NCBI GenBank assembly: GCA_030035585.1
Contig: CM057462.1
Location: 141,324,734-141,388,733 of the forward strand
DNA from: Dugong dugon
Lineage: Eukaryota > Chordata > Mammalia > Sirenia > Dugongidae
Direction of reading: 5' to 3'
Length of the DNA stretch: 64,000 nucleotides
The notes beneath the pieces were generated by a model. The model was not told the DNA's origin. It searched no databases and worked only from the letters and a program-made list of their open reading frames with translations. Positions 22,507-34,586 of the stretch are shown here, piece after piece. Both the position numbers and the translations under genes were made by a program. The stretch's first letter is position 1; every line of letters begins with the position of its first letter.

Positions 22507-22578
22507 TGTTTCTGCCCGGTTTTGAACTGGGACCTCTCACGTGTGAGGCGAACGTGATAATCACTACACTGTGGAAAC
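22507..22578 (-). pseudogene. tRNA-Val(CAC)-like copy, decayed
   Basis: Read on the minus strand, 72 bases from GTTTCC to GAAACA match mammalian tRNA-Val(CAC) along the whole length. The acceptor GTTTC/GAAAC pairs, the D-arm GTGTAGTGATTATC and the anticodon arm TTCGCCTCACACGTGAG (anticodon CAC) are all readable. I see about nine differences from the usual gene: U8 is changed, the T-arm reads AGTTCAAAACC in place of GGTTCGAAACC, and one base is missing from the variable/T region. Several changes are CpG decay. No CCA is encoded. The damaged B-box argues against transcription, so it is probably a dead copy. Confidence 0.75.
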
Positions 22579-22589
22579 CAGGTAGCTTA

Positions 22590-23280
22590 GAGCTGTAGGA
22601 ACCCATAAAAAGTTTCCACTGAATTCAATTTGATTTTAAATAATTTTTCTCACTAATAAGGCTAACACTTATCAAAGGGAAAAATTAGTAACAGACATCT
22701 TACTTTGATTTTAAGGTCTTTATTACCCACTGATAAAATTGTTTTAATTCTCCTGGAATCCAGATTTCTGGCTTTCATGAAGTTGGGGTAATCCACACAG
22801 GCCATTGCCCTTAAGTGTCCTTTTGAACCTTGAGCCTTGATAAAACTGGTTTCTAAAAGCCATCTTCGAGTCAGACTATGGCCAAAATAAACCAGTAAAA
22901 CCATTTGCCTTGGGTGTTGTGCTCTTTTGAAGAATTTAGTTAGTTTCAGGAAACAGACTCCAAGGATCAAACTAAGAGCTATGTTTAGGGGAAATCAGCA
23001 ATTATATTAATTGTTCTTCAAAACAATGCTGGGTGAAAATCCTTACTGACCACAATTTTAGCAGTTTTGTTCCCACCCTTTTTTCCATGGTAATGCCAAT
23101 AAGATTTGACATAAGAATTTTGGAAGTTTTTCTCATGTTTGGAACATTTCTGACACTCTACTTGTAATGTTACCACGATTTGCATTGTGTATTCAATAAA
23201 CTTCAATCAATTTCTATTATTGGCTTAATATGCTTTTTGTTTTAATACCACGAATCCAAAAATTTTTAAAAAGCCTAACC
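22590..23280. other. No gene or clear repeat
   Basis: Unassigned sequence. A 102-codon minus-strand frame at 22662-22970 shows no recognisable domain. Confidence 0.45.
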
Positions 23281-23285
23281 CAACC

Positions 23286-23746
23286 TGCAAGAGCATGACT
23301 TTTGTTTTTGCCAGAAGCTGCTCTCCAGCGATGTAAATTTGTCTTTTCCTGCTAGAAAAGGGTAGTCAACAAAACCATTACCTGGTGATTTATTGAACAA
23401 GACTCTAGGTTTTCTTCACTTACATTTCAAAAAGTTCCCATGGCCGCAGGTGGGTGGAGGGCTAAATTTGTAGCAGCTAGGACAGAGATCCACCTGGTAA
23501 TCTCATATCGGTTGATTTCCATAAAAGGGGGAGGGCAGGATTCAATCAATCATGTTAAGATTAGCCAATGGTTGACCTTCTAGTCTTCTCCTTCCTCTTT
23601 TCTTTATAAGCCCCATTGTAACTAGCCTAATTTTAGCTATTTGATTTTTTTAAAAATCAGAATGGTCTCCCTATATACATATAGAATAACCGCTCAGAAT
23701 AAACCTTATGTTTCAATTTCCTTGAGTTTTGATTACTTGTAACACA
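23286..23746 (+). mobile_element. Probable solo LTR, family unassigned
   Basis: The segment has LTR-like architecture: a TG start, a TATA-like TTTATAAG at 23603-23610, an AATAAA at 23698-23703 about 90 bases downstream, and an end near TACTTGTAACACA. No internal retroviral genes flank it. Boundaries are approximate because I see no clear target-site duplication. Confidence 0.5.
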
Positions 23747-23749
23747 CTT

Positions 23750-24650
23750 ACAGAGCATAAAATATTTAATAAAATTCCTGCATGCTAGATAAAAACTGCA
23801 TGAAGGTCAATGGTCTTTATGTTACAGCATTAAGAGGAGCAAATAAAAATTTTAAGCAATGAGGAAACATAAAAAATAAAATCTGTTGAATATGAGTGAC
23901 AAATAGGGAAACTGAACCGAATGCTGGAAGATCAGTTAGGAGGCTATCTAAGCAAGAATTAATAATAGCCCAAATATGATGGCGGCAGTGAAAATGGAAA
24001 GAAAAGTACAGATGCAAAAGACATTATGAACGATAAATCGACAGAACTTAATGACTGAGCCAAGGCAGAGGGATTTTGAGTTTTGGGCCCTGAGAGAATG
24101 GTGGCATGTACTCTGACCAGAATAAGAAAATCCAAAGGAAGAGTAAATTTGTTGAAGTTTCTTGAGGAGGAATGATGCATTCAGTTTTCAACACATTAAA
24201 TGTTCCTAAAGTGGGCATCTGTTACTCTGTCAGGGTTCATTGTTCTCTGGTAACAGTACATACATTTTTATTTTGCAAATTACTGCTCCCTTGTGCTCGG
24301 CTGACCCCTCCCCAGGATACAGGGATGGACCTGTGCCCTAGTCCTCCAATGAAACCATTGCATTGCACTTCCCTAGACCTAGTAATTAATTCAGGGGCTG
24401 CACACATGGCCCAGTTGGAGGCAATAGTAAAAATCAGATTTTGCTAAAACTGTTGGGAGAGAAACAAGTATTTTTTCCACTGGCTTCCCAGCAGTTAAAA
24501 GTGGCTGGGGATCACAACACAGCCTAAGAAAAAAGTCAAATCAGCAAAAAGTAATGCAAAAAATGGAATGAGTCTGTTTCCTGAAGACATCCTTTGAACC
24601 TTTGATTCAAGTCTCCCTCTACATTTTCAGCACATGAGACAATAAATTCC
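23750..24650. other. No gene or clear repeat
   Basis: Unassigned sequence. A frame at 24172-24447 has no recognisable domain. Confidence 0.45.
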
Positions 24651-24654
24651 TTTT

Positions 24655-25985
24655 TAAAAAAATTTTTATTGTGCTTTAGATGAAAGTTACAGAGCAAATT
24701 CTTTCCCATTCAATAGTTTGTATATAAAGTGTTCCATGACATTGGATGCATTCCCCACATGTGTCAGCACTCCCGTCATTTCTGCCTTGGGTTCCCATTT
24801 CCTTTCATCTGGATTTTCTACCCCTTCTTGCCTTCTCATCTTTGCTTTTGGGCAAATGTTGCCCTTTCGATCTCATATAACTGATTGTTCTAAGGAGCAT
24901 GTTCCTCTCAGGTGCTATTTTTTATATTGTGGGCCTGTCCAATTTTCGGCTGTAAGGTAGTCTCTGCGAATGGTTTCAGTTTCAGGTCAGAAGGGTGTCT
25001 TGGGATCACAGTCTCTGAAGTTCCTCCAGTCTCTGTCCAGTAAGTCTCATCTTTTTTATGAATTTGATTTTTTTGTCCTACATTTTTCTTCCACTCTGCT
25101 TGGGACCCTCTGCTGTGATCCCGGTCAGAGTGGTTGGTAGTGGTACCCAGGCACTATCTAGTTCTTCTGGTCTTGGGGTCATGTAGGAGGTGGTTTATAT
25201 GGTCCATTAGTCGTTTAGACTAATTGCTCCCCTGAGTCTTTGATTTTCATCATTCTTCTTTGCTCCAGACAGGAAGAGACCAATAGTAGTAGTATCTTAG
25301 ATGGCTGCTGGTGAGCTTTTAAGACCCCAAGCGCTATTCACCAAAGTAGGATACAGAACATTGTCTTTATGAACTGTGTTGTGCCAATTGATGTGGATGT
25401 CCCCCAAATCTATGGTCCTTCACCTCTGAGCCTAGGAAATTCGTCCCATGAGGTCTTTGGTTATGTTTAAGAAGGTTCCATGACTGTGTCCCTTGTGCGC
25501 TCTATTATCTGTATCAATACACATGCAGCACCTACAATTGTGTGTGTAGAAATATCCACAACCAAACTTATATCTGCAGGTGGGTGTGCTCCTTGCATCC
25601 CCCTACACATCTGTTTAGCATACGTATCTACCAATGTATCCTTTCATAAAGTATTGTTTGTTAACATCGTTGTTGGAGGATTGTCTATGTTACAGTAATT
25701 CCCATAGTTGCCCTTTATTCTTGCATTCCTGTCATTGTCTTCCTTTGACTTGGTCATGCTGTGGTGACTTCTCCCATATTGTGTATTGCCTTTCCTTTTG
25801 CCAATATTAACTCATGTCTTCTATCTAGTTAGTAATTTTCCCTCCTTCCCCCTCCCATCTCTGGTAACCATCAAAGACTTTTTTTTTCTGTGCGTAAACC
25901 TTGTTTTTTTATAATAGTGATCTCATAAAATATTTGTCCTTTTGTGATTGACTTACTTCACTCAGGATAATGTCCTCCAAATTCA
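24655..25985 (-). mobile_element. L1 3' end (3' UTR), minus strand
   Basis: It begins on the plus strand with a poly-T-like start at 24655 and ends near TGACTTACTTCACTCAGGAT, the reverse complement of the conserved L1 end of ORF2. In between, GCTTTTAAGACCCC, CATTGTCTTTATGAACTGTG and GTTGTGCCAATTGATG are reverse complements of the 3' UTR seen at 4113-5332, at greater divergence. It is a 5'-truncated copy of an older related subfamily. Confidence 0.82.
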
Positions 25986-25989
25986 TAAA

Positions 25990-26715
25990 CAATCATAAAC
26001 AAGTTGGACAGAGGCTCTTATCACTGACAACAAGAGTCATAACAGAGTACTCCAGTTGCTCCATAAAAGCAATCTATGAAAAGGAAACTCCTTACTTTAA
26101 AAATAAATTAAGAAGAGAGAGAAGAAAAAAGAGCTTCCTGGAAAGTTAAAATCTTAACATTTATGGGAATCATAAGTTCATATTTGCCAGTTTTCCTAAG
26201 GTGAACATCTGTTGAGATTTTCATTTCAATCTTTTTCTCCTCTAAGTACATGCCATAGTTCTGTTGGCATGTGCATGTGCTGAACTATATCATTACATTT
26301 TTTTTTTACATATTGTAATCTTCCTCTGAATCCATAAGCAAGAGCTTCTTTGACATGTGTCCTTTCATAAACCCACAAATTACTACTGGAAGAATAATAG
26401 TATATTCCCTCTTTGGAGTTTTGGCATTTACAAAGAATGCCATGTTTTCATTAGTGCCCTGACTTTTCCATTAGAATTCCAGGGAATGAAACCCCAGAAC
26501 CAAAAGCAGGGAGATGAATGCTTGAGTAACTGGCATCATCAGCACATATGTTATGCTACATTCGATGCTTTCTTTAAAAAGTAAAACCAAAGTCTACATT
26601 TTTACTAAAATGACTGGTTCTTCTCCTTTCCAAGGCCTGAATCATTCTTTCATTTTTACACACTACTGGTTTTTAATTAATTCCTTTATTTTTCTTGCTT
26701 AAGTCAATTATTTCT
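25990..26715. other. No gene or clear repeat
   Basis: Unassigned AT-rich sequence. Confidence 0.45.
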
Positions 26716-26716
26716 T

Positions 26717-26767
26717 GCATATACATATATATACATATACATATATATATGCATATATAGATATATA
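26717..26767 (+). repeat. (TATACA)n / (TA)n simple repeat
   Basis: Imperfect TATACATATA repeats directly before an AfroSINE fragment. Confidence 0.85.
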
Positions 26768-26818
26768 AACCAAACTCAAACTGAACCCATTGTTATCGAG
26801 TTGAGTCTGACTTATATA
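26767..26818 (-). repeat. AfroSINE fragment
   Basis: CCCATTGTTATCGAGTTGAG then TCTGACTTATA matches the first 50 bases of reverse-strand AfroSINEs. Confidence 0.65.
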
Positions 26819-27059
26819 TGCATATAATAGAATGAATTAAAGTACTTAAGAAAATATGTATTAAAAAGAGCTAGCTATTGCTATATAGTGTGCTGTTAAT
26901 ATTTATTTTATGCTAAAAGAGATTTTCTTGTTTATAGAACTATTATTTTGCAAACAAAAGAATGGCAGTGAATATAGTGTATTTGTCAATACAATTACAT
27001 TGTTTTTCTTGTGTTTAATGTAAAATGGCTCTCAGTATTTAATTATTTTAGGAGACTCA

Positions 27060-27200
27060 ATTAATTAGGAAAAAAATATTTATTAAGCCCCAATTATGTT
27101 TGTAGCATTAACAAGGAATTTGAAATAAATATATCAAAAAGCCACTTTGTCACTGAGTTCATAATCTAGTTATGAGGTGATGATGCTAAGTTAATGGAAA
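27060..27200 (-). repeat. L2 fragment
   Basis: AATATTTATTAAGCCCCAAT, then CACTGAGTTCATAATCTAG, follows the reverse-strand L2 3' end pattern. Confidence 0.45.
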
Positions 27201-27274
27201 GGCATTAGATTGTTGACTTCACAAGTACAGAAGCTGAAACAGGCAAGATAAAGATAAGAATGATCAGAAATTTT

Positions 27275-28200
27275 TTAAACCCTTCTTACTAGTATCTCAA
27301 ACTCAGCATCTGTGAAAAAGAACTTCTGATCTTTCCTCTAATTTTCCCCTCCCCAACAAAATCTCTCCTTTGCCTGTTCCACACCAATTGCCACATTTAC
27401 CACCTCAGTTAATAACTTGCAGCTGCTCAGAGCAAAAATCTTGGTGCATCTTCAACTCCACTTTTTCTCTCAGGTCCATAGGAAATCTTGTTAGATCTGC
27501 CTTCAAATTATCTCCAGACTTGGATCACTTCTCACTACTCATTTGCTCCCACCTTGGTCTGAGCTGCCATATTTCTTTCATGTGTTACTGAAGTCACCTC
27601 ATAACTGGTTATCGCGCTTCTGACCCTATTTCCCTATGGTCTATTCTCAACGTCATAGTCAGAGTGATCCTTTTAAAACACAAGTCATACAATTTCACCT
27701 CTCTGTAATGTAAAGCTAGTCCTCATGAGACGCTACAATGCTTTATAGGACCTGGCCTCCTATGACCTCTCTAATCTTGCCTGCTCTTTACTCATATTGG
27801 GCCCCTTTGTCACACTGGCCTCTTTGCTGTTCCTCAGTCATACCAGATAAGAACACATCTCAAGAGCTTTGCTCTGCGTCTCCACTTTGTATGGAATGTT
27901 CTCTACCTCTCTTATCTTCCTAAGTCTTTGCCACAGTTGTGATCCTTTTAATGAATTCTACACTGACCTGACCATCTATCTAAAATTACACCCCCAGATA
28001 TTTTCAGTTCCCCTTACTCTACAGCACTGGCACTTCCTTAAAAATGCTATATTACCTACCTATGTATCTTGCTTACTGATTGTCTCTCTTTTCTCTAACA
28101 TAAGCTCCACATGGGCAGGAATCTGTTTTATTCACTGACTTATCCCAAGAAGCTAAAACAGGCACTCAGTAAATATTTGTTTAGTGAATTGAATGGATAT
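27275..28200 (+). mobile_element. L2 LINE 3' region
   Basis: Long, decayed L2 in sense orientation. The 3' tip is clear: CATAAGCTCCACATGGGCAG, then TCTGTTTTATTCACTG, AGGCACTCAGTAAATATTTG and AGTGAATTGAATGG. The upstream CT-rich segment (AGTCATACAATTTCACCTC, CTTTGCTGTTCCTCAG) fits L2 ORF2/3' UTR. No intact frame; short frames here are by-products. Confidence 0.78.
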
Positions 28201-28261
28201 GGAATGACACCTGTAGAGAATGAAACACAGGTTTGGAGCCAAATAATTTTGCCTCTCTTTA

Positions 28262-28470
28262 AATCTAACATTTTTGAACATTTTACAACATTTTATTTAG
28301 TCATTATAGCAACACAATGTGTTGGATGCTACTATCATCCCATTTTACACCTGAGGAAACTAAGGCAAAAGTAAATAAAGCAAATTTCTCAAGGTTACAT
28401 GTGTGATAAATGATGAACCCAAAAGGTGAAGTCATGTTACCTAAGCCCAGAGCCAATGATTTTTTGCATT
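28262..28470 (-). repeat. MIR SINE
   Basis: CCCATTTTACACCTGAGGAA, ACTAAGGC, CTCAAGGTTACATGTG: reverse-strand MIR core. Confidence 0.75.
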
Positions 28471-28484
28471 CATCAACGTGCTTA

Positions 28485-28630
28485 CCCCTGGCAAGTCATT
28501 TACACTCTATGAACTTCTTTTCCTCTCATTAGTTAAATGAGGATTACTAATATCTCCCCCACATAATTGTGCTAAGAAGTAGAGATAATATTTGAAAATG
28601 CCTGGCAAATAATAAGTAGTTATTAAATGA
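28485..28630 (+). repeat. MIR SINE
   Basis: CCCTGGCAAGTCATTTACAC, AGTTAAATGAGGATTACTAA, GAAAATGCCTGGCAAATAAT: sense-strand MIR core. Confidence 0.75.
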
Positions 28631-28939
28631 AAATAATATTCTAGTTCTTCCCACATGATGAGTCCAATGAGAGAAGTCTCAGAAAGCCAAATCCTCATAG
28701 GACATGTCTCTGCCCTTAAAAGACATGTGAGAATCAGGTCAGGGCTCAAGGTAAAGGTCCATGAATCGTGCTCATCCAACTTTAATTTAGACCTTAGGCA
28801 AAAAAATTCAAAATTGCGTCTCAAAGCTCAGACCAAAGCTCTAATTAATAATGAAGAATGGCCCATTTTCTAGAGTGTCCTTTATACATACTTCCTTCAC
28901 AGGGCAGCCAGGGCCACAGGGGCAGATTCAATGATTTAG

Positions 28940-29090
28940 AGAACACAGTGGTTAAAGCATTTGACTGCTAACCGAAAAGTTGGCAGTTTAAATCCACCAG
29001 CCACTCCTTGGAAACCCCATTGGGCAGTTCCACTGTATCCTATAGGGTCACTATGAGTTGGAATCAACTCTATGGCAATGGGTTTTTGGT
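28940..29090 (+). repeat. AfroSINE
   Basis: Sense-strand copy: ACAGTGGTTAAAGCATTTG, CCAGCCACTCCTTGGAAACC, CCTATAGGGTCACTATGAG, ATGGCAATGGGTTTTTGG. It shows the tRNA-related 5' half and the RTE-like 3' end in their native order. Confidence 0.92.
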
Positions 29091-29439
29091 ATTACAAATC
29101 CACACTGAGAGCCCTGGGTCTCTGTTCCAGCTCTGTCGCCTACACACTGGGCATCCTTGATCACCTCACTGTGCATTATAGACTATAAATGAAACTAATA
29201 AAGCTAGTGCTTACATAGTGCTTACTTTTCCCAGACACTTTTCTCATATATTAGCTTATTCAGGTTTTCAAACAACGTGGTCATTGGGGAAAAAAAGAGG
29301 GACAGAGATATCACTGAGGGTTGAAGTCACCAGAAATGACAGTAAAGAAGAGTGGCGTCTTAAGCTGACTCTTGGAAGGAGAGAAAATTTAGATTCTCAG
29401 AGAGACAAGATGAAGTTACTCCCCGAGGAATTACAACTT

Positions 29440-29690
29440 TGACTCTGTGAGTTAATAAACACTCAGTGTGTACAGGTGCCAGACACCTGCTAATGCTATG
29501 AGCAACACAAATGTGTAAGTAAGGCATGATTCTTAAAGGAGAGGAGTTCACAGATTTTACGGTCAAGATGGAAAGTCAGACAAGGAGATAGTTAATCATT
29601 ATGTGGGGCTAACTGTAGTAAGTATCATAATAGACACTCAGCAAAATGCTTTGGAAGCAGAGAGAAAGGAAATATTACCAATTTAGTGGA
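29440..29690 (-). repeat. Possible L2 fragment
   Basis: Loose similarity to the reverse-strand L2 3' end (AATAAACACTCAGTGTGTAC, GGCATGATTCTTAAAGGAG). Weak. Confidence 0.3.
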
Positions 29691-29699
29691 TCACCAGAG

Positions 29700-31077
29700 A
29701 ATATTTTACAAAATAGGTGATATATAAATATGAGAGACAAGAAGGACTTTGATTATAGAGAAAATTTAAGGACATTCCACAGACAGAAACAATCCGGACA
29801 TTGTTCTGTGAAAGAACAAATGCTCAGAAGCAGAAGTGCATGCAGAGTACACAGGGCAAAAACGAGTAGTATGAACAAAAAGAGTTTTAGCAGTATTATT
29901 GTAAATCCAGTTAATTTACTGTGAAATCTCAGTTTAATGAGAAAAATAAATGGTGAAAAAAATGCCCTCCTAGCAGTTTAGGCAACTAATTCATACTTTT
30001 AAGATGCCTTTTTTGTGGCATACAGAATTAGTATTTATTGTACATACAGACCATCCCTGAGGGAGGCTCAAGAGCTTGTTGACATTTTCTCTCTTTCTCT
30101 AAATTGCCACATCATAACTACTTTATTTCTCATGGAAACACAGCTAGACACATTGATCCCACAGCAAAGCAAATTTATTCTTAAGGGACTAAAGTAAATA
30201 TGACAGTTTTAATCGGCCCTAAGAAAACATACCCAGCATTTCCCCTCTCCTCCCACCTCATTTGAGGCAGCACAAGGTCTAAGTTTGAGCAGATGGACTT
30301 CAGTGCAAGTAATTACAAGGTGCAACATAATTTCCTTGAAACTACACAATACTACATAAATACTTATTTGTGGTTATAGAGTGGGTAAAGTTACCATAAA
30401 AATAGTAGTGCACCTTATAATAGTGCCATATGCCGTAATTTACCTTTGCTATATGTGAAGTGTCATATCTTGTTCCAGGCTTAATATTTAGTAACTAACA
30501 ATTTAATGTACAAATCTCCAGTCTAAGAAAGAGAGTAATTAGAAGAGGCAAGCTCCCCTTGTCACACAGAAAAAATATGGTAGACCATGAAAAGTGCCTG
30601 AGGATTACACAGAATGAGGCAATGATTTTCAATTATGAAAACACAGGACATTTTTCAAATAACTCTTATAAGCAAGCAGCAAATGCAATGTAGATTATGC
30701 AGAAGGATAATAATGGAACATAAATGGAAACAGACTTCTCTTACGAAAGTAAATGCCATGAGCATAACCTCAATTTGATGTGCACATGTCTTCTGGAAAT
30801 AGAATTAAAACCTCTCATAGTAAATACTGCAGAAAATTAGTCACAAATTACATCCACTACAAGTGAGTGTGAAAACAGAATATGATAAGTCTTTTCTGAC
30901 TTATGCTTTGGAGACAAATGAAAATTGGGTCAATTGCCCTTCTTTTTTCTCATCATCCAATTAAGCGCCTTGTCATTAAAAAAGCAACCACAAAAATAAT
31001 ACGTAAATAAAAATAGCAACAAAAACACATTACTATGCTATAGAATTCTTTGAACTGCTGTTGATTAAATAATGGGT
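29700..31077. other. No gene or clear repeat
   Basis: Unassigned AT-rich sequence. Short frames at 29730-29924 and 30015-30197 show nothing recognisable. Confidence 0.45.
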
Positions 31078-31088
31078 ATATGAATCAG

Positions 31089-31575
31089 CCATCATTTGTC
31101 TCAGTTTGTGCCTTTGAGGACTGACCCAAGCCATGGTATTTTCAATTTGCTCATATGCATGTGAAAGCTGTACAATGAATAAGGAAGACTGAAGAATTGA
31201 TGCCTTTGAATTATGGTGTCAGTGAAGAATATTGAATATACCATGGACTGCCAGAAGAATGAACAGATCTGTCTTGGAAGAAGTACAGCCAGGATGTTCC
31301 TTAGAAGCAAGGATGGTGAGGCTTCTTCTCACATACTTTGGACATGCTATCAGGAGGGAGCAGTCCCTAGAGAAGGACATTATGCTTGGTAAAGTACAGG
31401 GTCAGCAAAAAAAGAGGAAGACCCTCAACAAGATAGACTGACACAGTGGCTGCAACAATGGGCTCAAACATAGCAAGGATGGTGAGGATGGCACAGGCCC
31501 AGGCAGCATTTTGTTCTGTTGTACATAGGGTCGCTATGAGTTGGAACTTACTCGACAGCACCTGACAACAACAAC
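31089..31575 (+). mobile_element. RTE (BovB-like) LINE, 5'-truncated 3' end with target-site duplication
   Basis: The element ends in GTACATAGGGTCGCTATGAG, TTGGAA, CTCGACAGCACCTGACAAC and an (ACA)n tail, the RTE 3' end of Afrotheria. A frame at 31232-31441 translates to RTE reverse-transcriptase C-terminal residues (WTARRMNRSVLEE, then LLLTYFGHAIRRE and KDIMLGK). The 11-base repeat ATATGAATCAG flanks it exactly (31078-31088 and 31576-31586). The frame ends early, so this is an inactive, truncated copy. Confidence 0.9.
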
Positions 31576-31589
31576 ATATGAATCAGATT

Positions 31590-33360
31590 CCCCCAAGGAT
31601 TGAGCTGTTTTCTATAATTTCTTGGGAATATTTTAATGCATTTGAGTAGTTTATTTGAACTCTCTAGACACCGGTTTACTACAGAGTAAAGGGTAAGAAT
31701 CTAAATTTAATTCACTCCAAAGTGGCAGAGTTTATGAGACTCTTGCAAAGTAAAAACCATTCCTAGAAGTTTATATGAAATCTATCAGTTAAGGCATCAA
31801 AAGAAATATTTTATGAGATTTCTTCAAGCTATAACACAACCTATAAATTTGTTGCCGACTCTCCCACATGAGATTCGTAACTTAGTTAATATAAATACAA
31901 GTACACACACAACCTATTCCCCATCTCTCTTTATTTTCAATAGTTTCGTCCTATATCATTCTGGTCAAAAATTGGTAAAAGGAAATACAAAAACCTAGTA
32001 TCTTTTACAGGGTCTAGTTCACAGGATGCATTTAAGGAAGGAAGAAGGGAGGGAGGGAAAAAGACAAAATAAAAATTTCTCTCCAACCAGAGAAATATTT
32101 AGTGTAATCGTGTATAAAACTGAATTTGAAGTATCCCTCAAGAATTACAAAATAAGTGAAATGAGAATGTCCTACAAATGCTAAATGTTAAAATCATCCT
32201 ATAATAGGTCAGAGCAAATATAAGTAAAATCACCTGAAAGAGACAGAATGGTTCAGAGTTATTAACTAATTAAAGAAATTTCTGTTAACATATTTGGAAA
32301 AGAAACTACTTAATCAGAAGGGGATTTGTAGCCAAAGAATCAATGAAAAGGAGAGCCAAGAAAGCAAACTTTGCCAATGATATGGATTATCTGGGGAAGA
32401 GAGTTTTGCCGTGAACTTTGATCACCTTCTGTTGAACAGATGGATGCAACAGACCATCTTTGCCTGATGCACCTAGACTAACTAATTAATGATTTTTGCT
32501 CCATTTAATTTGATGGCATTAAATAACCTTCTGATTAAAATGTGCAGTCCCCTCATAGAACTGTCCATTGGGTGAAAATGTGAGAGCGTTGAGGAAGCCA
32601 CAGAAGAGTCTTTAGAGGAAGAGACCAAGGTGTTAAATGCATCAAATATATCATGAATGGAAAAAAAAAAACCAAAAACGCAGTGTCTTAAAATGTGTCT
32701 TTTGGGCCATGGGTAACCTAACACAAACCATTTCAGGGAAGTAATAAAGTTGAAAACTTGATTGCCATGAGTTGAGGAATGAGAATTGAGGAAACAGAAC
32801 TAGAAAATGTAGACAATTTTCAGTAAGCATTACCATGAGGGTTAGGGTAACAGCAAGAGCCCAGAAGGCAAGGAATCAAGATGGGAATTAGCCACTGTCT
32901 GAATCTAGAGGGAAAAAAGAATATTTGGTACCAATATAAATGAGCTTTTAGGTGCGGAGGCAATTCACTGATAAAGTTTAAACTAATATCCTTTTTCTCT
33001 GTGAAGTAAAACGTGTGACATGAGTTCGTTTGTTATTAATAAAAGGGACTTTCAGTTAAACATGGTGGATGGGACACAAGAGTTTAATATCTCTTCCCCC
33101 CGAAAACTCACTCAAATTAACACAAAGAAATAAAAAGATGTTGTTAATGAAAGGACGAAAAGAATGAAAAAGCAGACGACAGCAGTCAAGAGATTAAGAA
33201 AACAGGAACTCTGACATACAAAACAGGTAGACAGGATTCTCAGAATGATAACAGATGAAAAATACCAGGACAATAGTTGACCATAGTTTTATAGAATAAT
33301 GAATCCAGATAGAACCAGGAGAGCAGAGGTTTCCAGGAGCAATGACATCATAAATGATGA
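31590..33360. other. No gene or clear repeat
   Basis: Unassigned AT-rich sequence with a short purine-rich patch at 32035-32065. No plausible exon. Confidence 0.45.
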
Positions 33361-33420
33361 TGAGGATAGATAGGCAGGTAGGTAGATAGGTAGATGGATT
33401 GATTGATTGATTATTTGATG
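33361..33420 (+). repeat. (GATA/GATT)n simple repeat
   Basis: Tandem GATAGATAGGCAGGTAGGTA and GATTGATTGATTG units. Confidence 0.85.
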
Positions 33421-34065
33421 TATTTAATCATTTGGGGATGAGTTTCATAATTCAGAGTTGAAGGAAAATTACCATTTAGTACATAGAAACCAAGTAAATG
33501 CAAAAATGAAGTAATTATTAATACCAGGGAAAATGAAAGCTGTTCAGGAAAGAAATGTCACTATAGTGCATTATGTTGCTCAGCTTGAATAATATTTACA
33601 TCTTAATAGGTAAAAACTGAATACTAATTTAAACAAACATTGTGATAAATCTATATTAAGAGTATAGTGGAGGGAAGTCTGTACACGATTATGAGTACAT
33701 ATGAGAGAAAAACAGAAAAAAACAGAGAGACAGTTAAATTAGGGGCAGATGATCAGCATTTGTTGGAGAGCTAAGTCCTCATCTTCCACAATAGGAAATT
33801 AGTAGATACAGTCTAGAATTTAAAAATTAATAAATAGGTAGTAAAATATATTCATTTGAAATCATAAGGTTTTAATCAGTAATGACAACAAACTCTCCTT
33901 AATAAATTACAATGTACATTTACTTCTATTTAAAAAGTGATTAATGATTATTAGGTACTTAGAATATTCCAGGCAATGTCTAAGTTCTTTATATTTATTA
34001 TCTCATATATTCTCAAAGAAACAATAGAAATAGAAAATAACAGTACCATGTGCTATGTGCTAACC

Positions 34066-34173
34066 CCTCATCTAAAAACCCTATAGATCACAATGATCTG
34101 ATCCCAATGTCCATGGGGTCATTATGAGTCAGGGACCAACTCCATGGCAACTAACGAAGACAACAACAACAAG
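34066..34173 (+). repeat. RTE- or AfroSINE-type 3' tail fragment
   Basis: GGGGTCATTATGAGTCAGGG, CAACTCCATGGCAACTAACG then an (ACAACA) tail: an RTE-like 3' end without a recognisable body. It appears to have landed in a MIR-like region. Confidence 0.55.
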
Positions 34174-34174
34174 G

Positions 34175-34530
34175 CATTATGTCTTAAAACAACTCTGTGA
34201 AGGCACTATTATTACTATTTCCATTTTACAGTTGAGGAATCTGGAACACAGGTTAAGTAACTTCCCTTTGGTTACACAGCCACAAAGTGTAACACCTACT
34301 GCCGACCAGTTGATTCTGGGACCCTGTAGGACAGAGTAGAACTGCCCCATAGGATTTCCAAGGCTGCAAATCTTTACCAAAGCAAACTTCCAATCTTTCT
34401 CCCGCAGACAGGCTGGTGGGTTCGAACTACTTACGGGTTAGGAGCCGAGCGCTTTAACCCATGCACCACCTGCTCCTACAGGATTGAAATCCAGGCTCCA
34501 GAATCTATGCTCTAATTGCTACATTAAATA
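34175..34530 (-). repeat. MIR SINE split by an AfroSINE
   Basis: ATTTTACAGTTGAGGAATCT, AGGTTAAGTAACTTCC and TTACACAGCCACAAAG form the MIR core. After the SINE at 34293-34479 the MIR resumes with TTGAAATCCAGGCTCCAGAA and TATGCTCTAATTGCTAC. Confidence 0.75.
34293..34479 (-). repeat. AfroSINE, variant with extra internal block
   Basis: Reverse-strand copy carrying the block AATCTTTACC, TCCAATCTTTCTCCCGCAGA between the two usual halves, then GGCTGGTGGGTTCGAACTAC and AGCCGAGCGCTTTAACCC. The same variant occurs at 36949-37135, 53032-53229 and 60704-60902. Confidence 0.85.
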
Positions 34531-34586
34531 GGTGTACGCATTAGCATTATTATCCTCATTTCTTGGATGAGCGATCTTAGGATTCC

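Noticed and set aside
22507..22578. Functional tRNA-Val gene
   Set aside because: Conserved U8 and the B-box GGTTCGAA are altered and a base is missing in the T region, so a dead copy is more likely.
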